Shown: positions 55,402 through 64,000 of the stretch, piece by piece | Layout: every line of letters starts with the position of its first letter | Numbering within the stretch: position 1 is the stretch's first letter | Source of the DNA: Lunularia cruciata | Lineage: Eukaryota; Streptophyta; Marchantiopsida; Lunulariales; Lunulariaceae | Length of the DNA: 64,000 nt | Assembly: GCA_948567375.1 (NCBI GenBank) | Contig: OX419757.1 | Location: 22,444,001-22,508,000 of the forward strand | Reading direction: 5' to 3' | The notes under the pieces: generated by a model | The model's input: the letters and a program-made list of their open reading frames with translations, nothing else | What the model was told of the DNA's origin: nothing | The model's database searches: none | Position numbers and translations under genes: made by a program

Positions 55402-56900
55402 CTAAGGTCTCTCCTCCTCAAGCGTGATACAATTTACATTTGTATCCCCCTTTGCCTGAATTGATGCATGCTCAGCGGGGGTTTGTACATATTTTACAAG
55501 CGGCTTTGGGTTTGGTGGGTGAGGGCATTGATTTCCCGTATGACCTGATCCTTTGCAATTTCCACACAAAGGAACATACCCAATTTGCCTTCTTGGCTCT
55601 AGACAATTTGGATACCAATGTCCCATCGAGCCACAATTGTAACAAGCTCTGGGTGCAACATTCTAAGGTCGATTTTGGTTGCTCATCGGTGGTCTTCTTG
55701 GAGGAGCATTGGGATTATACTCCCTTGGTCCAAACCTCGGACCTTGGTACAATGTGCTAGCCTGAGGCTATACCTCTTGCGTTTGGTACACAACCTCTTC
55801 TTCCTCGTCTTGATTCCATCCCGGAACCCAATCAATTTGTTGCACCGGGAATGCATTACAAGTATTGCATTCCGTGTTTGCATGGCCTGACTTGCCACAT
55901 GCGGTGCACCATACACTTGATCTGCCAAATGTTGGGGCCTTCCTTCTGTCTTTATCCCCAATCATCTGGATCTTAAAATCCAAAAACTCCTTGATAAGAG
56001 CATCCAGCTTGGTATCCACCGTATGTACACTTTTGCTAGAGACGTCACTAGTTTCTTATCCCCACGTCTTCTTACTCGTATTGGCTTTGATTCTTCTTTG
56101 GATTCCAAAGAAGAGCTCAAAGACATGGAGGATTCTTCCGACAAAGGGGATGTGCTACGTGAAGCTCTCCTTTTGGGCTTCTTGCCTTTCTTCTCTCGAT
56201 TTCTCCGGTTGCCGGCAGAGTGAGAGTGGGCCGCCTCATAATGAGCAACATGTTTGAGTACTTTGTCAAGGGAAGTTACATTCCTCTCCCTTGCAAAGAT
56301 TTGGAATATTGGTGAAAGTCCACCAAGGAACCAGGTAATGGCTTGGGCATCGGAGTAACCCACCACCCCCGATTGCTTTGGAACTCGGTTCAAGAGTGCC
56401 ATGAACCGCTCAGAGTAGTCCCTCAACTTCTCCTTCTTGCCTCGATCTAAATTGTTGAGTGCCGTGAAGACACTCGTATCATAGTCAAACTCCCAAAATT
56501 GTTCCATGAAGTTGTTTCTCAAGTCTGTCCAGTCTGCCAGTACAAACCCTTTTTGGGTCACATGGGTGTACCAGCTCCGAGCTTCTTTCGGAGCAGACTT
56601 GGGAAAATTCTCAGTCGATCCGCCAAGTCATGCTCCTTATTAGCAAAGGAGATGACTTCAAATTCTTTGATGAATTCATTAGGGTATTTGTCTTGTTCCG
56701 TCCTCTTATACTTTTGATAGGCGTGTTGGGTAACAGGCAACAAAGTCATCATTTGATGCACTGGGATTGGCTAGGGTAGTGTTGAACTTGACAGAACCAA
56801 GGAATTAGCTGGAATTGACGCCGTGTTGTCAGCCCAAGGATTCCAATTTGTCAAATTCAAGGTAGGGTCTTCTTCGACAATTTCTGATGTGAGGGTGTCA
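55402..56900 (-). pseudogene. Element D gag with three zinc knuckles
   Basis: The gag core is ADWTDLRNNFMEQFWEFDYD, REKLRDYSERFMALLNRVP and ITWFLGGLSPIF (55962-56561, open). An Arg/Ser/Lys-rich stretch follows. Three perfect CX2CX4HX4C knuckles are present: CTACGKSGHANTEC (about 55870-55912), CYNCGSMGHWYPNC (about 55609-55650) and CGNCKGSGHTGNQC (about 55525-55566). Frameshifts occur near 56560 and 56020. Most chromovirus gags have one knuckle. Confidence 0.87.
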
Positions 56901-57416
56901 ACTTCAACCCGATTGGAATATTCAAGATCAACACCTTCGATGTGTTCTTCAAAATTCCTTCGGGATAACCAAGGAATCGTTCTTAGAAGATGTTGACACT
57001 CTTCTTTCGTAAGTGTTCGTGCTGTCTTTTCTCAAACCAAGTTCTTTAAGGATGCGACTTCTTTACAACTCTAGGAGAAGTCGGTGTACTAGGCCGTAAT
57101 GCATATGTTTGGCCACTTGAGTCTTTCTTCTTTTTGGACAAAGAGGGGGATGCAAAGTAGCCTTGCCAACTACGTTTGTGTTTCTTGTGGTCAAGTTCTC
57201 AGGGCTTCCTGTACTTTGTGAAGGAGTTGAAAGTCCAACGCCTCTCGTTTGGTTTTGTCAAAAGTGGATGGGACTTTCAAACGTTCATCTTCTTCATGCT
57301 GCAATGCTCGTCTTTGAGCTCTCTCTTCCCCTTGTTCTCTTGATACAGACATTCATATTGCATTGATACCCAATTTCAAATTTGGCTTTGTATTTTTCCA
57401 CTTCCAACATTTGAAT

Positions 57417-57433
57417 CCCCGACAGCGGCGCCA
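57417..57433 (-). other. Element D primer binding site (tRNA-Asp type)
   Basis: In minus orientation TGGCGCCGCTGTCGGGG, 7 bases after the LTR. It is close to the TGGCGCC-N-TGCCGGGG primer site of Athila/Tat elements. Confidence 0.88.
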
Positions 57434-58109
57434 AAAATCATGTGAGAACCTAACAAATATCACTTTTGCGGTAATCAGGTAAGTAAAGTTTGTTCCCACA
57501 AAGATACGAGTCAAAAATGTCTAAATACAAAGTCAAACAGTAACACTTGTAGTTCTTCTTGGTTGCGTCTTTAATCTCTCAGGTAGAAACTACACCCAGA
57601 AGAGAGTAACAAGCACTGATTTGCAGTCTTGTCACAAATTAACACTCTTTAATCACAACTCCATCAAATCTTTCCAAACAATCTTGATTGTGATGATTCA
57701 AGCTCTCCCAAAAATGGCACTTCACTGCAAAACGACTTTGCCTCAGATTTGTGTTCCAACCCTCCACTAAAGGCCCAAGTTCCTCAATCGAAATTGCTTC
57801 ACATCAACCTTGCACTGCACTCACAAATGCAGAATACTACCAACACTACAATTCCTCTCAGATCTATCAATCAATTGCTCCGATTACATTTCACTCAGGA
57901 TCAAACACACAGAACGATGATCAAGGCTTTGGAATCCAACATCCCACAAGCACTTTGACTTGCACTTTGAATTTCTTCACACACTCACAAACACAAACAC
58001 AACATTGATACTCAAAATCAAGCTTAAGCAACGAGCACTGCTTCACAGCACTTTGCTTTATCTATTCTCAGATATGAGCATTGAACAACATCTGACTGCA
58101 AATGCCACT

Positions 58110-58117
58110 CTTAAATA
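58110..58117 (-). promoter_or_regulatory. Downstream TATA box of D 5' LTR
   Basis: TATTTAAG (minus), ~120 bp after the ORFb stop and ~670 bp before the LTR end. By position it is the likely gag-pol promoter. Confidence 0.62.
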
Positions 58118-58235
58118 GTGAAGCAGTGGACAGTTATCTTCCTTATGTACCTCTTCCTTATGACTCTACAAACCTACTGATCCAAAATGACAATGCACCT
58201 CTTCACATCTGCCTATTCAAATCTCAAATCGGTTA

Positions 58236-60135
58236 CTAATCTGATCTGATGTCTACTTCTTCCTTGACTTTCAAACCTGAACCCAAAGTAACTTTACTTC
58301 CTAATATTCTATCCTTGGGTTTCATATCTCCTACATCTTCTACCAGATCCAACAATTCTCTTTCCTGATCTGATATTTCACTAGTGGGTAATCTATCTAA
58401 CTCCTTATCTCCCGACCCACTCTTCTCCATTGTCTCCAATGGTAACTCCAAAGACATCTGCACTCCTACTTCATCTACTTTGGGTTTGGCTCTAACGTCT
58501 TTCCAAAGGTTATCTATCTCTAATTTTACTAAGTCTAATCTAATCACAATTTTGTCTTTGACTTCCAATATCTTCCTATCTACACGAGTCCTGAGACTAA
58601 TCAACAGCGTGTTCAAATCTGTATCCTTTGCCTGTCTCCTCCTTGTCTCCTGCACCAACAACTTCAACTTGTGCAACCTCATCTCCTCAATTCAAAAACT
58701 GGCCTCTGTACTTAACATTGCATTCATCTTGATGATCATCTCCTTTAATGGCTCCAATCTCATCTTCCTTTCTCGTTCTCGATCTGCAAGCCAATCTTCT
58801 TTGTACATTGCCAATTCCACCTCAAACTCGGCATTCATAGTTTCTTTCTCCTTCTCCTTTTGCTCAATCTTCTCCTCCTAATTACGAAGTAACTCTTGTA
58901 ATCTCTCTTCTTCCCTATATCTCACTGTCAACTCCTACTGCCACAGTTGCTTCTTCTCGTCTACACTCTCCATCACTCTTTTGAGCTCTTGTTCCTTTGC
59001 TGCAACCCTTGCCATAGCATGGATAATTTCAAGTCTGGAATCAGCAAACTGCTGCTTCAAGATTTCATTTTCTGCTACTTGTCTTTCCCTTGCTATGTCA
59101 CTCTTCTTCACAAGTTCTTCTCGATACCTTGCTTCTCTCTTCAAGTCCTCAATCACTTGATTCTGTACTACTACCTCCCCTCACAATACTTCCCTTTCCT
59201 CCTTGCCTCATGTTATACTCTTCTTCAACTCCGAGTTCTCTTCTTCCAATCTCGCCAATACCTGCAACACAATCTTCACCTCCGGACATGTCATCCTCCA
59301 ACTTCTCATTATTTTCTTGCTTGAGCTCCACCCAAACTTCTTCTTCTTCTTCAGCATCAGCAGGTACCGATGTCATCTCTCCACCTTCATCACTATCGCT
59401 ACTCATATTTCCACTTTGCAGCGTGAGCTCCGGTTCCTCCTTGCATTCCGAGTCTTTGGACTTGCACTCGGCTTCGCCTTCCAAGTCTTCATCTTCTGAC
59501 ACAATCACCACCATGCCTCTCCTCGGGTTTCCTCTCATGGTCTTCCAAGTTCTTGTCTTGTCTTTGGCTTCTCCTTGCCGACTTTGCTTCTTCAACTTTG
59601 GAGTACTCACTTCTATCTCCACACTCTTACCCGTCTTTGCGTAGTACTCATCCGTGCTTCGGATTTGAAGAATGTATTGCTGCTCCTCCACGTCGACTTC
59701 TCTTCTCAAGTGGGGATGGAAGTGAGACACCATTCGATTGTGCTCCGCTAAATTAAGCAAATTCAACCCAAGGTAGAAATGTGCTGCAAACGGCATGATG
59801 TAGTGTGGAGGTGACTTATCCTGCATATTCCACACCATTTGTCCCGTCCTCCAATGGAAGCACCTTGCCCAATTGATAGGTTCACTTGCAAACAGCTTAT
59901 GGAAGAACACCGCTTGGTGTTTTATCACATAAGTTGTTCTCTCCGGCTTTAGGATTGCCATGAGATCACTCACAATCCCTCTCTTCACTGGATATTTGTA
60001 ACTCTCAACCTTATACCCATTCTTTGTTCTCTTTGAAGGGGAAGCATCCCTCACTTCTTGGGTCTCTTCTGCTACTTCTCCCTTCCCCAAGAATGTGTCA
60101 CCCTGCTCCGTGCCTGCCTCTCTCCCGAGCACCAA
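58236..60135 (-). pseudogene. LTR-borne ORFb in D 5' LTR
   Basis: The first 328 codons are open (60135-59149): VLGREAGTEQGDTF, KRGIVSDLMAILKPERTTYV, QAVFFHKLFASEPINWARCF and PFAAHFYLGLNLLNLAEHNR. A basic Lys/Arg patch and a strongly acidic Glu/Asp stretch (about 59280-59500) follow. After a frame change, coiled-coil segments run to the TAG at 58236. It is the least broken copy. The segment with EYLxxIxCPLL is deleted. The acidic/basic linker and coiled coil suggest a structural or nucleic-acid-associated protein, but no family is recognised. Confidence 0.72.
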
Positions 60136-60160
60136 TCTCCAATCTGACTCTGTCTAGCAA

Positions 60161-60480
60161 GCCAGATTTCCTCTCTTCTCCACTTCCTTGGGGCCATCGA
60201 GACACTTACTCTTGATTATCTCCGTCATGAAACCTGGAAAACTCACATTCTAGTTCCATGCCAAGAAGGTGATCTGAAGTTGGCTCAAGACTTTGATCCT
60301 TGCGATCACATCTAACCTCCGAATCACATGATTTCTCATTGCAAATTTGGAGTTCTTCTTTCCTCCTCCCATCTCTCCTATTTTCTCATTGTCACTCGGT
60401 TTCAATCTCTCAAATTCCCCTCTGCACACTAGTGCATCTTCAACTCTACTTCCCTTCCCACAATCACCTGCATGAAGACT
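60161..60480 (-). pseudogene. LTR-borne ORFa in D 5' LTR
   Basis: The counterpart of 43961-44317. The reading is similar, but no ATG matches the 3' LTR start codon. The TAG before ORFb (GCTTGCTAGACAGAG) is the same as in the 3' LTR. Confidence 0.5.
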
Positions 60481-60530
60481 TCACAATCGCAAAGGAAAAT
60501 TGCTCAACATTGCTTGGTCGTTAGCCCAAT

Positions 60531-60538
60531 TTTTATAG
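60531..60538 (-). promoter_or_regulatory. Upstream TATA box of D 5' LTR
   Basis: CTATAAAA (minus), 390 bp inside the LTR and upstream of ORFa. It could drive the LTR ORF. Confidence 0.65.
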
Positions 60539-61768
60539 AGTCACGCTTTCTTCCTCTCTCTTCAATTCTAGTTTCTACCAAGAAATCACACCTCTTGCAT
60601 GCACCTGTCACTATCAATTGTACTTCACGCGTATGGGCCGCCGGTTTTGAACGGTCTCTTCTTAAATTTCTCACCCCGACGAAAGGTTGTTACATTGTCT
60701 TCACCTTAGGTTGAGCTCACCCTGATACAAAGACTCCTTACTTTGGGTTGGATGCTGACAGGGCATATCCAAGTACTTCGCCTTATGACCCAAAGCCACT
60801 TTACCTTGGGTTTCATCCCAAAGACTCTTTTCTTTGCCTTCTTTGGCCATACATGCGCAATCCAAATTCTCTATACACTTCTTCTTCTCTATTTAAAAAA
60901 AAAAACAAAAAATGTGGGTGCCACACCATTCCTCTTTAATGTCTTAAGTTATTGACCCAAAAACACAAATTGTATGATCTTGCACTTTGGGTTCATTCAT
61001 TACTACTACTTCTTCTTCAATTTCTATCCTATCTTCAATCTAAACTGAACTTAAAGTCATGGGTATCCTAATTATCTCTTCTTTCTCTATCCTAACTATT
61101 TCACACACTTTAGATATCTGACCTAAAGACTCCTGCATCCGATGTCTGACTACCTTAGATTGGGTTATCTTTGTCCTAAGGCAAAGTCTCTTGATCCGAA
61201 GTTGTGTAAACCCAAAGTCATATAAGTCCAAAATTGTGTAGACCCAAAGAACCCAACCAGAAGTCACTCAACTACTCCATACATCTACTATAGAAATTTC
61301 AAATGCTTATAACTTCTGCTACAAACCTTCCAACTTTGCAATTTTTGTGACAACGGCCTAAAGAAGATGCTTCCAACAAAACATGGCACGTATGATTTGG
61401 ACATGTGGTCATTGAGATATAGGCCCGCAGTAATCCTGCCCTCTAAATTTCATTCCTTGGTGAAGTATCCTTACTTTCCTTCCAATCCAATCAGAGTCCT
61501 TCTTCCTTTTGACACAAAGTTGACCTCCTTGGATCAGATCAAAACACATACTTCTTCTTATTTCTTTTGCATTTGAGTTCAATTTGGTTTCATAAATGCA
61601 CTTCTTCTTTAAAACTTGTCCAAAATGAAAAATTTGGATACCACAATAGGTTGAGCACTTTGATAGTTATCAAAAAAATTTACCATTCTACAACAACTTT
61701 ACTAAGCTGTAGATTCAAAATGAAAAATCACTTCTTCATATCTACCTCTTCAAATCTCAAATTTGTTT

Positions 61769-63540
61769 CTAATCCAATTTGATGTCTACCTCGACTTTTG
61801 CTTCCAAACCTGATCTAACTTCAAGTACCTCTCCTTCTTCAGGTCTAGCTAATACTACTACTTCACATTCTATTTCTACTATCTCTTCACTCTAAACTAC
61901 AATTGCAAACATGGGTAATCTATCTAGTTCTTTATCCTACAACCCACTCTTCTCTAATGTCTTAGATAACTCACCCAAAGACACTTGAACTCCTACTTCC
62001 ATGACTTTGGACTTCAAATTTGGCTTCACCTCATTACAAACTCCATCATAATCCAATCTAAAAAAATCTAACATGAGACATACATTATCTCTTACCTCTA
62101 ACATCTTCCTATCTACTCTATCTCTTAAGCAAATCAAAAGATAGTTCAATTTTGCATCTTTTGCTTTCCTCCTTGAAGTGTCCTGCACCAACAACTTCAA
62201 CTCATGCACCTTGCCTCTTTGAACTTATCCTTGGCTTCCGTACTTAGCCTTGCTTTCAACTCCCTCACAATTTCTCCTATTGCATCCAACTCCACACTCA
62301 GAACTACATTCTCCTTACTTCTCTCCACTTGCAATTCAGTCCGATACATTGTCCACTCGTCCTCAAATTCAGCCTTTAGTGCCTCCTTTTGCACAATTTG
62401 GACTAATTGATCTTCAACTGCGCAAAGCAACCCCTACAATTGTTCTTCCTTTTGATTAAGTTTTGTCAATTCTCATTGCCAAGCTTGGTCCTTCTCTGTT
62501 ATGCTCTTCTTCAAACTCTCTAGCTCTTGTTCCATCACTACTGCAATCACCTTCAAGTGTATGATCTGAATTTGTACATCAGCAACTTTGCATTTCATGT
62601 TCTTGACCAACATCTTCTACTCTTTCAATTCTTTGTTGCACTTCACAAAGTTCTCCTACAAGACATTTGAGCTTTTCCTCTAAAGAGCTGCTTCAGCTTG
62701 AAGTTCTGTGGCTTCCTTCTCTCCTTAGGTTAGCTTACTCCTTAACTCCATGATCTCCTCACTCCATTTCTTTACTACCTCCGACACTTCTGGATAATGG
62801 CTCTTCAACTCTGATTTCTTTTGCTACAAAAGCATCAACAAAGGACAAACAATCCTTGATAGATACTCAACTTTGCCATATCTTCCTTCATCATCTCTTT
62901 TGTCTTTGTCTTTGGCAGGGATTTCTTTGGCTGGTGCCTTACCCCAAAGACGTGATCTTCTTATCTTCAATGTCTTGCCCTTTGAGCTATCTTCTTTGTC
63001 TTCAGCTTTGCTTGGTCCAGCGATGACCACTTGAGTGCTTCTCTTAGTTCTTGCCTCCCTTGGAAATACCAAGGCACCCTCTCCTACTCGTTCATCTTCT
63101 AGCTTGTTTGTTGGCAACTCCAGACACGGCTTGTTTCCTCCTTCCATTTGGTTGATTGCCTCATGGAACTCCCGCTCTTCTTCTCCAATAATCCCTTCTC
63201 TTGATTGCTAAACTTCAGCCTTGCCTTCATTGCCACTGCTAGACTCTTTGCTCCATAGTGTAAATTCTTCTTCTACTCCTAAAGCTTCTCCCTTCAACTC
63301 CATTTCTCCTTCCTTTAAGGTTGATTCCTTCACTTCCACCGGTGCGGACTTTGAATTTAGTCTTTGGATCTTCTAAGGCTGCACCGGTGTAATTTTTCCC
63401 TTGGGTCTACTTCTCTTCCTTGGCATGGGGATGTCCACTGCCACTATCTTCTCCTTTCCACTTTTCAGATAATAATCATTGCCTTCACAAGCCCTTTTTG
63501 ATGTTCATCTCTATTTGAGATGAGTCTTCCCAAGACTAAT
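61769..63540 (-). pseudogene. LTR-borne ORFb remains in J
   Basis: Pieces: an N-terminal start after a TGA (DWGLVLGR near 63520), an acidic/basic linker (PSKAEDKEDSSKGKTLKIRR at 62950-63010), EYLSRIVCPLLMLL (about 62824-62866) and coiled coil (LQVERSKENVVLSVELDAIG at 62290-62350; VQDTSRRKAKDAKLN near 62165-62185). It ends at the same TAG position as in D. Heavily broken. Confidence 0.65.
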
Positions 63541-63699
63541 CCCCAATCCGGCTCTATCCATCAAGCCGGATTATCTCTTGTGTCTTCATGCTTGGGCCCA
63601 CTCTTGCAATTGCTGGTAACAATTTTTGCCATGAACCTTGGAAAGCTCAAATTCCAATTCCAGGCCAAAAATGTGATGCAAAGTTTGGACAAGACTTTA

Positions 63700-63867
63700 A
63701 TCTGTGCGACTACATCTAATCAACAAAGTGCAAGACCCCTTACCACACTCTGCTTATTTCCCTTTAAAGCCATCATGTGCTTCCTCACTCTCTGCTTATG
63801 GAAGATCAAACCTAAGACTCTAACCCACTCCTCTTGCATACTCATAGTTTTCATTCCTTTGGGTTGA
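63700..63867 (-). pseudogene. LTR-borne ORFa remains in J
   Basis: In minus orientation the core VRGLALC, then a region matching the WNWN-F-FP-FM motif (revealed by the minus reading of 63625-63665), precedes the TGA before ORFb. It is broken and supported mainly by alignment with P and D. Confidence 0.45.
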
Positions 63868-63925
63868 CTCTGAATAGGAACAAGATACTATCTATACATT
63901 GAAGTGCTTCCTTGTTGAAACCTTG

Positions 63926-63934
63926 ATTTTATAG
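63926..63934 (-). promoter_or_regulatory. Upstream TATA box of J
   Basis: CTATAAAAT (minus) in the context GACCAATCAGCAAAGGACTA, shared with P (GACCAATCAGGGCAGGACTA). The shared CCAAT box directly upstream supports a promoter. Confidence 0.65.
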
Positions 63935-64000
63935 TCCTTTGCTGATTGGTCATTCTTCATTTCTGTCTCCATTTACCCACCAATTCTATGGGTTGATTTC

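Larger units (their letters stand above)
40959..60925 (-). mobile_element. Element D: Tat/Athila-like Ty3/gypsy element with 3.5-3.8 kb ORF-bearing LTRs
   Basis: Two LTRs (5' 57441-60925, 3' 40959-44727), a tRNA-Asp-type primer site, gag with three zinc knuckles, protease, RT, RNase H, integrase and a polypurine tract are present in minus orientation, with perfect CCATT flanks. The family call rests on the primer site, the QKKxG-type RT flank, and an integrase with DYATKMVEAEATRKDDAKT and LPVEFEVPTY. There is no chromodomain. Element C is inserted between RT and RNase H. Without C it is about 13.4 kb. Confidence 0.93.
57441..60925 (-). repeat. Element D 5' LTR (3485 bp)
   Basis: In minus orientation it starts TGTGGCACCCACA and ends GGTTCTCACA. 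It aligns with 40959-44727 apart from an ~300 bp deletion and small indels. It carries an upstream TATA box, ORFa and ORFb and a downstream TATA box. Confidence 0.94.
39997..61645 (-). repeat. G: truncated D-family solo LTR inserted in J, split by D (pieces 39997-40958 and 60931-61645)
   Basis: ATAGG at 39992-39996 and 61646-61650 is a perfect duplication around LTR ends TGTGACAACCC and GGATACCACA. The two pieces add to ~1.68 kb, about half of a full LTR, so ~1.8 kb of the ORF has been lost. The downstream TATA-like TTTAAATAG is at about 40648-40657. Element D separates the pieces. Confidence 0.88.
39319..64000 (-). repeat. J: D-family LTR inserted in K, split by G (pieces 39319-39996 and 61651-64000)
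   Basis: The left piece begins TGTGACAACCCGATAAATATCAC, the D-LTR end in minus orientation. It continues to AATAGG at 39996. The right piece resumes at 61646-61651 and carries ORFb and ORFa remains and a TATA box at 63926-63934. By analogy with P, the LTR start should be ~380 bp further right, just outside the window. Whether J is a solo LTR or part of a whole element cannot be seen. Left flank ATTAT (39314-39318) would be one target duplication copy. Confidence 0.85.

Noticed and set aside
59090-59644. Long plus-strand ORF (184 codons) rich in Ser/Leu/Phe
   Set aside because: It is the antisense of the acidic linker and coiled-coil part of ORFb; Glu/Lys-rich coding DNA read backwards gives Ser/Leu/Phe-rich open frames. 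The same holds for plus-strand ORFs at 43114-43702, 42468-43080 and 58384-58881.
1-64000. CRISPR arrays, bacterial operons, ribosome binding sites or phage
   Set aside because: All recognisable features are eukaryotic retroelements; no short regularly spaced repeats or bacterial gene layout occur.

Overview
The window is plant nuclear DNA made almost entirely of transposable elements in several ages of decay. No host gene, tRNA, rRNA or CRISPR array is recognisable. The evidence for a plant is the presence of chromodomain Ty3/gypsy elements primed by initiator tRNA-Met, a Tat/Athila-like element with a tRNA-Asp-type primer site, an L1-type LINE, and decay dominated by C-to-T nonsense mutations as expected from heavy cytosine methylation. 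The amount of old nested debris suggests a large, slowly purged genome such as a fern, lycophyte or gymnosperm. That placement is inference and I cannot name the species.

Left third (1-21.7 kb, mostly + strand): element E is a decayed Ty3/gypsy element with an unusual layout: gag with two zinc knuckles, protease, a C5 cytosine DNA methyltransferase domain, reverse transcriptase, RNase H, integrase and a C-terminal PHD-like zinc finger. Four insertions break it: chromovirus A (1-8146, 5' end outside the window), itself split at its integrase by chromovirus B (993-6599); a tandemly duplicated L1-like LINE (about 10.0-15.2 kb); and a short solo LTR (15358-16048).

Middle (21.7-39.3 kb): AT-rich degraded DNA with two fragments of an unidentified repeat family; an old copy (Q) of a gene-like ORF; a 3.9 kb solo LTR (P, 26314-30178, perfect TACCC duplication) inserted in Q; a degenerate coiled-coil ORF; a pair of perfect hairpins; and a chromovirus fragment (K).

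Right part (39.3-64 kb, mostly - strand): a five-level nest. K is broken by LTR J, J by LTR G (target duplication ATAGG), G by the 20 kb element D (CCATT), and D by chromovirus C (GGACG). D is a Tat/Athila-like element whose 3.5-3.8 kb LTRs carry, in the same orientation as gag-pol, a roughly 2 kb ORF encoding a globular domain, an acidic linker and a coiled coil. J, G and P are LTRs of the same family. Most copies show a TATA-like box upstream of the ORF and another downstream of it, so one LTR may transcribe both its own ORF and gag-pol.

Most worth following up: (1) a retrotransposon carrying both a DNA-methylation writer and a putative chromatin-reading finger; (2) an LTR that is itself a gene, present in five copies plus an older relative; (3) heat-shock-element-like arrays in the chromovirus B LTR.
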